Shown in pieces: positions 34,645-42,379 of a stretch of DNA of 45,923 nt. The translations under genes and the position numbers were made by a program. The DNA is from a bacterium (GTDB taxonomy: Bacteria > Zhuqueibacterota > Zhuqueibacteria > Residuimicrobiales > Krinioviventaceae). The number at the start of each line of letters is the position of its first letter. Positions within the stretch are counted from its first letter, which is position 1. The notes beneath the pieces are model-generated. The model did not search any database. It was not told where the DNA came from and saw only the letters and a list, made by a program, of their open reading frames with translations. Where the stretch lies: positions 1 through 45,923 of the forward strand of contig JAKQIY010000077.1 of NCBI GenBank assembly GCA_029561455.1, written 5' to 3'.

Positions 34645-36843
34645 TTACATAATAAAGAGCATTTCCGAATATTTGGGCAGCGGCCACAAACCATCCGGAA
34701 GTATGTTTTCCAAGTCGTCGGCGTAATGGCGTACATCATTCAACAGATCGGAAACATTATCGGAAATGAATTTAGCTTTATCGGCCACATTTTCAATGCC
34801 TTCGGCTTTTTCCAGTTTGGTTTTTATCTGTTCACAACCCAATTCCAGGGAGTCGATATTCTTTACAATTGCTTTGAAAATCTCTACCTCGGTTTTTGCA
34901 GAACCGGCTGGCAACAAGGTGCCGAGTTCTTTAATGCCCTGAATTACATTTAGCAGTTCGTTTTTATAAGTAATTGCCGCCGGTAATATCTGGGTGTTGA
35001 CCATGTTACAAAAAGTTTCGGACTCGATTTCCAGGGCGGTGATATATTGTTCCTGTTTGATCTTGTAACGACCTTCAATTTCCTGTTTGGTAAACACTTT
35101 TTGACGTAACAGCATATCAATGTTTTCCGGTTTTACCAGGGCGTCGAGGGCGTGCGGGGTTTTTTTGATATTCGGCAAACCGCGTTTTTTAGCTTCTTTT
35201 TCCCATTCCTTGCTGTAATTGTTGCCTTCAAAACGAATGGGTTCAGTTTCCACGACATATTTATTTATCACAAAAATAACCGCCTCTTTTAACTCGGTAC
35301 CTGCGGCTCTTTTCGCCTCAATTTCTGCAACGATTACATCAATACTGTCCGCAACGGCCGCATTTAATACGGTATTGGCCAACGATACGGAGGCGCTGGA
35401 ACCGATAGCGCGGAACTCGAATTTTTCGCCGGTAAACGCAAAAGGCGAAGTGCGGTTACGATCGGTATTGTCTCTGGAAATGGCCGGCAGTTTGCTGATG
35501 CCGAGGTCGATCAGGTATTTATCAACCGATTGGGAAACCCGCCCGGCCTTGATGTCGTCCAGAATATGGCTCAACTGTTCACCTAAAAACACCGAAATGA
35601 TCGCCGGCGGGGCTTCGTTGGCGCCTAAACGGTGATCGTTACTGGCTGAAGCAATAGCCATACGCAGCAGGTCACCATATTTATGTACTGCCCGCAGAAT
35701 CGAGACCAGGAACACCAGGAATTGCAAATTCTTTTCCGGGGTGGCGCCGGGATCGAGCAGGTTATGTCCTTCGGAATCCGCCATGGACCAGTTATTGTGC
35801 TTGCCACTGCCATTGATGCCGGCAAACGGTTTTTCATGCAGCAACAAGGCCAAACCATGACGAAGAGCTACCTTTTTCAATACTTCCATGATCAGATGAT
35901 TACGATCCGCGCCGACATTGGCTTCGGCAAATATGGGCGCAATTTCAAACTGGTGCGGCGCCACTTCGTTGTGGCGGGTCTTGGCCGGAACGCCCAGTTT
36001 GTACAATTCGGTTTCAGAATCCTGCATAAACGCCAGCACCCGTTCCTTGATCGAACCGAAATAGTGATCTTCAAGTTGCTGACCTTTGGGTGGTTTGGCG
36101 CCCTGCAGAGTACGTCCGGTTATCTGTAAGTCGGGACGTAAATTATAAAAAGCTTTATCAATTAAAAAATATTCCTGCTCGGTGCCGATGGTTGTAACCA
36201 CACGGGAGGCTATAGTATTGCCGAACAACCGCAGTACTTTCAAGGCAGATAAGGAAATCGATTCCATAGAGCGCAGCAACGGCGTTTTTTTATCCAGCGC
36301 TTCGCCGGTGTAGCTGATAAAAACCGAAGGAATACAGAGAATGCTGCCTTTGGGGCCTTCCATGATAAATGCGGGACTGGAGGGATCCCAGGCCGTATAA
36401 CCACGCGCTTCAAAAGTGGTGCGGGAACCGCCGCTGGGGAACGACGAGGCGTCGGGTTCGCCCTGAACTAACTGGTTGCCGCGAAAACGTTCCACAACGC
36501 CTTCTTCATCCAGTTCGAGAAAAGCATCGTGTTTTTCAGCAGTCAGGCCGGTTTGCGGCTGAAACCAGTGGGTAAAATGACTGACGCCCTTGCTCATCGC
36601 CCATTCCTTCATGGCGTGCGCTACGGTGTTGGCTATGGTTATATCCAGCTTTTCACCTTTTTTAATTGTATCACGCAATTTCTTGTAAACATCCTTGGGC
36701 AATCTTTCGCGCATAACATGATCATTAAAAGTGTTTTCGCCAAACCGACTGGAATTGGTCATTTTCTGCGGTTCAAAGTTAATGTGACCATTTGCCGCTA
36801 TTTTCAGCAAAACACTTTGACGGGGGTTTGAATTTGAATACAT
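34645..36843 (-). CDS. glnN: glutamine synthetase type III
   Basis: 732 residues, the large GSIII class common in Bacteroidetes and cyanobacteria; makes glutamine from glutamate, ammonia and ATP. Landmarks: GSIII N-domain with 'FGENTFNDHVMRERLPKDVY'; catalytic 'IGTEQEYFLID'; 'NEVAPHQFEIAPIF'; 'HEKPFAGINGSGKHNNWSM'; 'NDHRLGANEAPPA'. The ATG at 36843 is the start: AGGAGA lies 5 bases upstream, while an upstream TTG would add 7 residues through that site. It is monocistronic with its own terminator. The upstream region carries a sigma70-like promoter abutting a TTTTACA-N4-TGTAAAA palindrome, and the gene neighbours amt and glnB. Confidence 0.95.
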   Translation of the reverse strand: MYSNSNPRQSVLLKIAANGHINFEPQKMTNSSRFGENTFNDHVMRERLPKDVYKKLRDTIKKGEKLDITIANTVAHAMKEWAMSKGVSHFTHWFQPQTGLTAEKHDAFLELDEEGVVERFRGNQLVQGEPDASSFPSGGSRTTFEARGYTAWDPSSPAFIMEGPKGSILCIPSVFISYTGEALDKKTPLLRSMESISLSALKVLRLFGNTIASRVVTTIGTEQEYFLIDKAFYNLRPDLQITGRTLQGAKPPKGQQLEDHYFGSIKERVLAFMQDSETELYKLGVPAKTRHNEVAPHQFEIAPIFAEANVGADRNHLIMEVLKKVALRHGLALLLHEKPFAGINGSGKHNNWSMADSEGHNLLDPGATPEKNLQFLVFLVSILRAVHKYGDLLRMAIASASNDHRLGANEAPPAIISVFLGEQLSHILDDIKAGRVSQSVDKYLIDLGISKLPAISRDNTDRNRTSPFAFTGEKFEFRAIGSSASVSLANTVLNAAVADSIDVIVAEIEAKRAAGTELKEAVIFVINKYVVETEPIRFEGNNYSKEWEKEAKKRGLPNIKKTPHALDALVKPENIDMLLRQKVFTKQEIEGRYKIKQEQYITALEIESETFCNMVNTQILPAAITYKNELLNVIQGIKELGTLLPAGSAKTEVEIFKAIVKNIDSLELGCEQIKTKLEKAEGIENVADKAKFISDNVSDLLNDVRHYADDLENILPDGLWPLPKYSEMLFIM

Positions 36844-36874
36844 ACGATCTCCTAAGCTTGTCAATTAATTATAT

Positions 36875-36901
36875 ATTATAAAAAATTTTATCATTTTCCA
36901 A
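36875..36901 (-). promoter_or_regulatory. probable sigma70 promoter of the glutamine synthetase gene
   Basis: Minus strand TTGGAA (36896-36901), 15 bp, TATAAT (36875-36880). The spacer is short. The palindrome at 36902-36919 touches the -35 box, placing its centre at about -42 if transcription begins near 36868, the position used by class II activators of the CRP/FNR fold. Confidence 0.5.
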
Positions 36902-36919
36902 TTTTACATTGTTGTAAAA
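36902..36919. promoter_or_regulatory. TTTTACA-N4-TGTAAAA operator-like palindrome (glnN upstream)
   Basis: Perfect 7-bp arms, TTTTACA and TGTAAAA, around TTGT, 59 bp before the glutamine synthetase ATG. It is the best member of a motif family repeated at 38056, 38298, 38328, 38357, 40430 and 40638. Confidence 0.6.
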
Positions 36920-37060
36920 ATATTAATATCGCTAACACGACTCGCTTTTTGTTAACCTGTTTGTTTCCTGATTGACGGGGTTAAGTTTATAGCGGGGAAT
37001 ATTAATGGTTACGTGTAAAAAAGTCTTGTATTTTACCAATAAAATTCTTAATTAATACGG

Positions 37061-37135
37061 TGTCTGCCCGGTATTCAGGTTAAGTGTGTTCCCGTCAGTT
37101 CACAATCTTAAACCTTCCCGAAACCCGGGCAGACA
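37061..37135. other. long inverted repeat between the porin and glutamine synthetase genes
   Basis: TGTCTGCCCGG (37061-37071) and CCGGGCAGACA (37125-37135) form a perfect 11-bp stem enclosing 53 bases. On the plus strand TTTTT follows. It lies downstream of the porin stop (37167) and upstream of the glnN promoter. It could end the porin transcript or be part of a small plus-strand RNA; no promoter was identified. Confidence 0.5.
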
Positions 37136-37166
37136 TTTTTATATTATACTACAACAGGGTACTTTC

Positions 37167-37859
37167 TTAAAATCCATAACCAGCGGTCATCCAGAAACAA
37201 TTATCCATATCGTCGTCGAGCGCGAGAGAGTAATTCCATTTGACGGAAGTGTTTTCAGTCAAACCTTTTCCGGCAGAAAGCACCAGGATGCTTACGGCAT
37301 CCTTTTTGGGAGTGGCCAGGTAACGGGCCGAATAAGTACCGTAACCGAAAACCAGGCCAAGATCGGCGCCGGCTAATGTGGTTTTGCCGGACAGTTCCAG
37401 CCAATAATCCGATTCATTCGGGGTATTTTCGGTGCTGCTCTGACCGGGGACAAAAAAAGCCGCCAAGCCTGCCGGGCCGTAACCGGCTTTACCGTATATT
37501 TCATACTCATAATCGGCGTCGGCGTTGAACGCTTCAAACAGATCATACGAGTAAACAGTAACGCCTAACGATGAAGCGACGGAACCCGTCGGCAACGCTA
37601 CTTCAAGATAAGGGTCGGTTTCCACTTCAATATCGCCGGCGGACATGCTCGAGGTCCATAAACCGAATAACACCGGGCCGGCGTTGAAAGCTGCGGTGCC
37701 CTGCAAAGCCGGGCCACTATATTGTTTTACACCGCGCCACACATAGGTGGAAACACCGGTAACATCTCCGGCAAAGGATACTTTTGCTGCCGAGTTGTTT
37801 ATTAAAGAAACAAGTAAAAGAACAATTAAAAGCGACAACAAATTTGTACTGAATTTCAT
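37167..37859 (-). CDS. TorF-like putative porin (Gcw_chp family)
   Basis: 230 residues. A signal peptide (about 1-25, ending NNSAA) leads into 'FAGDVTGVSTYVWRGVKQYSGPALQG', the characteristic start of the TorF/Gcw_chp family, then a strand-rich domain (SDYWLELSGKTTLAGADLGLVFGYG) ending WMTAGYGF with a C-terminal phenylalanine, as expected for an outer-membrane barrel. The family is often found beside amt genes, as here, which suggests ammonium or small-solute passage. A consensus sigma54 promoter (37918-37932) stands 59 bp upstream and operator-like palindromes lie farther up, so it should be induced under nitrogen limitation. Confidence 0.82.
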   Translation of the reverse strand: MKFSTNLLSLLIVLLLVSLINNSAAKVSFAGDVTGVSTYVWRGVKQYSGPALQGTAAFNAGPVLFGLWTSSMSAGDIEVETDPYLEVALPTGSVASSLGVTVYSYDLFEAFNADADYEYEIYGKAGYGPAGLAAFFVPGQSSTENTPNESDYWLELSGKTTLAGADLGLVFGYGTYSARYLATPKKDAVSILVLSAGKGLTENTSVKWNYSLALDDDMDNCFWMTAGYGF

Positions 37860-37917
37860 AAAGCCTCCTGCATTGACAAGATTTGGGCCGATTCAATTCA
37901 AATACACCATTCCTTTG

Positions 37918-37932
37918 GCAAAGGTTGTGCCA
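37918..37932 (-). promoter_or_regulatory. sigma54 (-24/-12) promoter of the porin gene
   Basis: Minus strand TGGCACAACCTTTGC: TGGCAC, 5 bases, TTGC, exactly the sigma54 consensus and spacing. Predicted start of transcription near 37906, leaving a leader of about 47 bases. Confidence 0.85.
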
Positions 37933-38055
37933 TTATCCAGAAATCGACCTGTAATTGATTGTTTTTTAGTTTTTCATAGTTGTTTGTTTTTAAAGCAATT
38001 AACTTGATTTGTTTTATAATAAAAAATTTTTTGGTTTTTAATATGATTCCAAAAT

Positions 38056-38071
38056 CATACATTATTGTATG
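38056..38071. promoter_or_regulatory. CATACA-N4-TGTATG operator-like palindrome
   Basis: Perfect 6-bp arms around TTAT. Its centre is about 158 bp upstream of the predicted porin transcription start, a usual distance for an enhancer site of a sigma54 activator. Confidence 0.6.
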
Positions 38072-38297
38072 TTATTTAAAAAAAAGATACATTTTTGAAT
38101 GAAACCAACGATGATCTGATTGTTGCACTCTTTTGAAAATGGTTGTTAATATTTTTCTGGTTCGGCTTTATAGTTGCAAGCAAAGATTTTTTTCTATATC
38201 ACAAGTTAATGCGCAGGTTTTATAAAAGCCGACCGGTAAAGAGGCCGATTTTTCCAAATAAGGTTATTGGTATGTGCCTACAAAGTGAACCAATTCA

Positions 38298-38368
38298 TAC
38301 AAAATTGTAATTTTTTTATTTATTTCATACATTTTTGTTGGTCGTCGTTTCATCTTTACAATTTTGTA
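38298..38368. promoter_or_regulatory. three phased TACA-N4-TGTA-like sites
   Basis: TACAAAATTGTA (38298-38309), TACATTTTTGTT (38328-38339) and TACAATTTTGTA (38357-38368). Start-to-start spacing is 30 and 29 bp, close to three helical turns, so bound dimers would lie on one face of the DNA. Confidence 0.55.
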
Positions 38369-38432
38369 TCCATACTTTGACCGTGCCGGCTTGTATTTTT
38401 CCACACACTAAAATATTGTTGCAATTATTCTA

Positions 38433-39845
38433 TTACTGAGTAGTAAAAATCTGGAATCCATGATACGCTTCCATACCATGTTCACCAATATCCAGGCCGC
38501 GCAGTTCTTCTTCTTCCGATACACGCAAGCCGACAGTCTTTTTAATAATAAAGAACAGAATCAAACCCAAGCCAAACGCCCAGGCAAAAGCGGACAATGC
38601 GCCTATTGTCTGTACACCTAATAATTTTAAGCCACCGCCATAGAACAATCCGCCGTCATAATTGAACAAGCCTACCGCTATTGTTCCGAACAGACCGTTA
38701 ACGGCATGCACGCTGACCGCACCCACCGGATCGTCAACTTTAAGAACGCGGTCGACAAAGTATACACTGAAAACTACGAGTACGCCGGCAATAGCGCCGA
38801 TAATTAACGAGGCAACTGGAGTTACTGTGGCGCAGCCTGCTGTAATCGCAACCAGTCCGGCCAACACACCGTTCAGAGCCATCGAGGCATCCGGCTTTTT
38901 GGTAATCATCCAGGCGGTAAACAGAGCAAAGAGCGCTCCAGCCGCTGCTGCGAGATTGGTTGTTACGGCAATACGACCAACATCACCGCCGGCAAAGGTT
39001 GTGCTGCCGGGATTAAAGCCGAACCAGCAGAACCACAAAATAAACACACCCAGAGTAGCAAGGGGAATGTTATGTCCCGGAATAGCGCGCGGTTTACCGT
39101 CCGGTCCGTATTTACCGAGACGCGGTCCGACCATGATGGCGCCGGCCAGAGCTAACCAACCACCTATCGAGTGCACAACGGTAGAGCCGGCAAAATCAAC
39201 AAAGCCCATTTTTTCCAGCCAACCGCCGCCATCCAGCAGTGAGCCCCACGCCCATGAACCGAATATCGGGTAAATAATTGCGCTGATAAAAACACTATAG
39301 ATCAGGTAGCCGGAAAATTTGGTTCGTTCCGCCATAGCGCCGGACACAATAGTGGCAGCCGTACCGGCAAACACGGTCTGAAAGATCAGAAATGTCCAGT
39401 TCCAGTCGCTGCCCATCACATCCGTACCGCGCAATAAAAAGTGGGTTGTACCGAAAAACCCGTTTGACACACCGAACATCAGGCCAAAACCAACCAGAAA
39501 GTAGACCGGCGAAGCCATACAGAAATCCATTAAATTTTTCATCATAATGTTGACATTATTTTTAGCGCGGGTAAAACCGCCCTCAACCAGGGCAAAGCCG
39601 GCCTGCATAAAGAACACCATAAATGCGGCAATACAGGTCCAGATAATATTCATATTCAGTTGTAATTTTTCTTCGAGGGCTGCCAGTTCCGGGGCGGGGC
39701 CGCCGGCATCCGTGGTCGGGGTTGCTTCTGCCGCAACCGTATCGACCGGGGCAACTGTTTCTTCGGCAAAAACGCCGGAGGTCATCAGCAAGACCGTCAA
39801 TAAAACCATAATTACCGGTGTAAGCCGGATTATTTTTTTTAACAT
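38433..39845 (-). CDS. amt: ammonium transporter (Amt family)
   Basis: 470 residues from the ATG at 39845, chosen for the GGGAGA 5 bases upstream (an earlier ATG at 39887 lacks one). A cleavable-looking leader (about 1-27, ending GVFA) and a 30-residue periplasmic stretch precede the usual 11 membrane helices. Key residues are present: D217 in VDFAGSTVVHSIGG (the substrate-site aspartate), the pore histidines H225 and H380 (in SVHAVNGLFGT). The cytoplasmic tail 'GLRVSEEEELRGLDIGEHG' is the usual PII-facing segment. It follows glnB by 54 bp in one operon, the standard pairing in which PII plugs the channel when nitrogen is ample. Confidence 0.96.
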   Translation of the reverse strand: MLKKIIRLTPVIMVLLTVLLMTSGVFAEETVAPVDTVAAEATPTTDAGGPAPELAALEEKLQLNMNIIWTCIAAFMVFFMQAGFALVEGGFTRAKNNVNIMMKNLMDFCMASPVYFLVGFGLMFGVSNGFFGTTHFLLRGTDVMGSDWNWTFLIFQTVFAGTAATIVSGAMAERTKFSGYLIYSVFISAIIYPIFGSWAWGSLLDGGGWLEKMGFVDFAGSTVVHSIGGWLALAGAIMVGPRLGKYGPDGKPRAIPGHNIPLATLGVFILWFCWFGFNPGSTTFAGGDVGRIAVTTNLAAAAGALFALFTAWMITKKPDASMALNGVLAGLVAITAGCATVTPVASLIIGAIAGVLVVFSVYFVDRVLKVDDPVGAVSVHAVNGLFGTIAVGLFNYDGGLFYGGGLKLLGVQTIGALSAFAWAFGLGLILFFIIKKTVGLRVSEEEELRGLDIGEHGMEAYHGFQIFTTQ

Positions 39846-39899
39846 CTTTTTCTCCCTTAATAGTATAAAGTGATTGATAATTTTCATTATTTATTAATA

Positions 39900-40241
39900 T
39901 CAGCCAATCGCGTCATGGCCGGTCTCGCCGGTGCGGATGCGGATGCACTCTTCGAGATTTTGAATAAATATTTTACCGTCGCCGATATTACCGGTTTTAG
40001 CGCCGGCAATAATACCCTCAATGGTCGGCTTGACAAAAGCATCATTGACGGCAATTTCCAGTCTTACTTTTTTCAATAGATTTACTTCGAGATCCGCGCC
40101 ACGATACGTTTCGTGGTAGCCCTTTTGCTGACCGCAACCCAGGGCATTGGTAACGGAAATTTTAAATATCTCCCGTTCATACAGCGCCTGCTTGACTGCA
40201 TTCAGTTTGGCAGGTTGTATGTAAGCAATTATCAGCTTCAT
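39900..40241 (-). CDS. glnB: nitrogen regulatory protein PII
   Basis: 113 residues, trimeric sensor of 2-oxoglutarate and ATP/ADP. The C-terminal signature '[11 protein letters not shown]...RIRTGETG' (about 83-108) and the T-loop '[16 protein letters not shown]' (38-53) are clear. Two changes from the enterobacterial form stand out: residue 51, the uridylylated tyrosine, is leucine, and residue 38, an arginine near the nucleotide phosphates, is glutamine. So control by GlnD-type modification at Y51 is not possible; ligand binding should still act on Amt. First gene of the glnB-amt operon, under a consensus sigma54 promoter. Confidence 0.95.
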   Translation of the reverse strand: MKLIIAYIQPAKLNAVKQALYEREIFKISVTNALGCGQQKGYHETYRGADLEVNLLKKVRLEIAVNDAFVKPTIEGIIAGAKTGNIGDGKIFIQNLEECIRIRTGETGHDAIG

Positions 40242-40305
40242 TTTTTACTCCTTTTAATTTGTTATATAATGAATGAATTTTGCGTTAATTATAATTTGTC
40301 GTCAG

Positions 40306-40320
40306 GCAAGGGCTGTGCCA
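40306..40320 (-). promoter_or_regulatory. sigma54 (-24/-12) promoter of glnB-amt
   Basis: Minus strand TGGCACAGCCCTTGC, a full consensus match with correct spacing. Predicted transcription start near 40294, about 53 bases before the glnB ATG. Confidence 0.88.
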
Positions 40321-40344
40321 CCATCGCATAATACAAATAACATA

Positions 40345-40358
40345 TTGATATATATCAA
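40345..40358. promoter_or_regulatory. TTGAT-N4-ATCAA palindrome (FNR-box-like)
   Basis: Perfect match to the FNR/ANR-type consensus, around ATAT, just upstream of the glnB sigma54 promoter (about 58 bp before the predicted start). The region is AT-rich, so chance is possible. Confidence 0.45.
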
Positions 40359-40429
40359 ATTATGTTATTTTCCCCTTTTGTGAATTTTCAAATTATTCCC
40401 ACAAAAAAGAGGGGCGACTTTACAATTCA

Positions 40430-40441
40430 TACAATTTTGTT
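40430..40441. promoter_or_regulatory. TACA-N4-TGTT operator-like site in the glnB/regulator divergent region
   Basis: TACAATTTTGTT, one base from the site at 38357. Its centre is about 141 bp upstream of the predicted glnB transcription start, suitable for an enhancer-type site. Confidence 0.5.
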
Positions 40442-40637
40442 AGAAATGAATAAATTTCCGCTTTGGAGATTATGCAAAACTACAAAATACAGGTTAAAAA
40501 CCAGGCCGGCCTTGTAAAACGACCACAGAAAAGAATGGCAGAGATAAAAATATTTTAAAAAAAGTTCCGGTTTTTCCAATCTGCGGAATAAAGATTGCAT
40601 TTATGCAGAAAAAATGGCAAATTGGAATGTGTTTTAA

Positions 40638-40649
40638 TACAATTATGTA
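40638..40649. promoter_or_regulatory. TACA-N4-TGTA operator-like site before the regulator gene
   Basis: TACAATTATGTA, about 92 bp upstream of the regulator ATG; possible autoregulatory site. Confidence 0.5.
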
Positions 40650-40740
40650 GCTTTTACAACAAGACATTACTAAAATGTATGTTCCTTTTAAATAAAATAT
40701 ATGCTGTTTTTGTTATATATATACAAAGGAGTTTGTAACC

Positions 40741-42306
40741 ATGCCTGTAACCCCGGTTAAAGCAAAAAATGTCAAGTCGGAAAATCTGCTGCGCAAGCTA
40801 TCCATGTTAATAGAAATTAACCAGGCTTCCAGCCGCACCACGGACCTGCAGCAATCACTCAAAGCCACCCTGCAAATTCTACAAAAATCATTTAACATAA
40901 AATCAGGCGCAGTGTTTTTATGTAAAGATGAAAACAATACCCTGGAAATGGCCGCCTCAATCGGCTACCGTATCGACATTGCCAAAACCAAGTATAGAAT
41001 GGGCGAAGGGCTGACCGGACGCATTGCCGAAACCGGCAAACCCATAATTGTCCCACAGGTTAGTAAAGAGCCGCTGTTTCTCAACCGCATGAGTTCGTGG
41101 GATCCTGAAAGCGACCGCGAACAATCTTTTCTGGGCGTGCCGATCGAACTGGATTACAAAACTCTCGGCGTCCTCATTGTCAATTTACCTTATAATCCGC
41201 GCCGGGACTATGACAGTTATATCAAATTTCTCACCCTGGTTTCCTCGGCGCTGGTGCAATCCATACGCCTGCAAAACGTAATAACCCAGGAACGCCAGCG
41301 CCTGGTTGATGAAAATGTTATGCTTAAACAAAAACTGCAGGATGAATACAGCCTGCAAAACATTATCGGCACCAGTCACGAAATGCGGGATGTTTATGAC
41401 AAAGTGACCCAGGTAGCGCGGGCCAACACCACAGTTCTCATTCGCGGCGAATCCGGCACCGGCAAGGAACTGATCGCCCAGGCTATTCATTATAATTCGC
41501 TGCGCAACGAAAAGCCGTTTATCCGCGTCAACTGTGCAGCAATACCGGAGACATTGATAGAATCCGAATTTTTCGGCTATGAAAAAGGAGCTTTTACCGG
41601 AGCCGTGGCGCGTAAAAAGGGCCGTTTTGAACTGGCCGACGGCGGCACTATTTTCCTCGATGAAATCGGCGATCTGACCCCTATGACCCAGGTGAAATTA
41701 CTGCGGGTGCTGCAGGAACAGGAATTTGAGCGAGTCGGCGGCACTGAAACCATCAAAGTGGATGTGCGGGTCATTACCGCCACCAATGCCAACCTGGAAA
41801 AACTGATGCAAAGCGGCAAGTTCCGCGACGATTTATATTATCGCTTGAATGTGTTTTCCATTTTCCTGCCGCCGTTACGCGACCGCCATGAAGATATTCT
41901 GCTGCTGGCCGATCATTTTATGTTGAAATATGGCCGCCAGCAGAGCAAGTCTATCAAACGTATTTCCACCCCGGCCATCGATATGCTGGTGCGTTATCAC
42001 TGGCCCGGCAATGTGCGCGAACTGGAAAACTGTATCGAGCGCGCCGTAGTGTTGTGCGACGACCAGGTCATTCACAGTTACCATCTGCCGCCCACCCTGC
42101 AAACTGCGGAAAGCAGCGGCACCATTACCCGGTTGTCGCTGGAGGAATCGGTAGCCTCGTATGAAAAAGAACTGATCCAGGACACCCTGAAATCGACGCG
42201 CGGCAACCGCGCCAAAGCCGCCCGTTTATTAAATACGACCGAAAGAATCATTGGCTATAAATTAACCAAATACGAAATCGATCCGGAAAGATTTAAAAAC
42301 CGATAA
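40741..42306 (+). CDS. sigma54-dependent enhancer-binding regulator with GAF domain (NifA-like architecture)
   Basis: 521 residues. An N-terminal GAF sensor (about 15-178) and a short coiled linker (about 180-203) precede the AAA+ sigma54-interaction domain with Walker A GESGTGKE (236-243), the sigma54-contacting GAFTGA (283-288) and Walker B FLDE (305-308). A Fis-type helix-turn-helix closes the protein (NRAKAARLLNTTERIIGYKL, about 492-511). No phospho-receiver domain is present, so it is not NtrC; the layout is that of NifA, but no nif genes are here. It is transcribed divergently from glnB-amt and most likely activates that promoter and the porin promoter. AAGGAG precedes the ATG. Confidence 0.92.
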   Translation: MPVTPVKAKNVKSENLLRKLSMLIEINQASSRTTDLQQSLKATLQILQKSFNIKSGAVFLCKDENNTLEMAASIGYRIDIAKTKYRMGEGLTGRIAETGKPIIVPQVSKEPLFLNRMSSWDPESDREQSFLGVPIELDYKTLGVLIVNLPYNPRRDYDSYIKFLTLVSSALVQSIRLQNVITQERQRLVDENVMLKQKLQDEYSLQNIIGTSHEMRDVYDKVTQVARANTTVLIRGESGTGKELIAQAIHYNSLRNEKPFIRVNCAAIPETLIESEFFGYEKGAFTGAVARKKGRFELADGGTIFLDEIGDLTPMTQVKLLRVLQEQEFERVGGTETIKVDVRVITATNANLEKLMQSGKFRDDLYYRLNVFSIFLPPLRDRHEDILLLADHFMLKYGRQQSKSIKRISTPAIDMLVRYHWPGNVRELENCIERAVVLCDDQVIHSYHLPPTLQTAESSGTITRLSLEESVASYEKELIQDTLKSTRGNRAKAARLLNTTERIIGYKLTKYEIDPERFKNR

Positions 42307-42379
42307 TTATTCTGAATCCTTTTTACTATTCCACATCTAACCATTAAAAGAAATATTTTACTAAAGTAATGGAGGATTT

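Larger units (their letters stand above)
37860..38432. promoter_or_regulatory. long regulatory region upstream of the porin gene
   Basis: 573 bp, very AT-rich, between the amt stop and the porin start. Besides the sigma54 promoter it carries four TACA-N4-TGTA-like sites (38056-38071, 38298-38309, 38328-38339, 38357-38368) and a half-degenerate one at 38088-38099. No open frame is credible. Confidence 0.65.
40242..40740. promoter_or_regulatory. divergent regulatory region between glnB-amt and the regulator gene
   Basis: 499 bp containing the glnB sigma54 promoter, the FNR-like palindrome and two TACA-N4-TGTA-like sites. No gene. I did not find a clear -24/-12 promoter toward the regulator gene; its promoter is probably sigma70-type in the AT-rich 40650-40720. 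Confidence 0.7.

Noticed and set aside
36844-36901. Sigma54 promoter for the glutamine synthetase gene
   Set aside because: No TGGCAC-N5-TTGC pattern found there; a sigma70-like pair fits better.
40741-42306. Calling the regulator NifA or NtrC
   Set aside because: The GAF layout resembles NifA but no nif genes are present; the lack of a receiver domain excludes NtrC. Left as an unnamed enhancer-binding protein.
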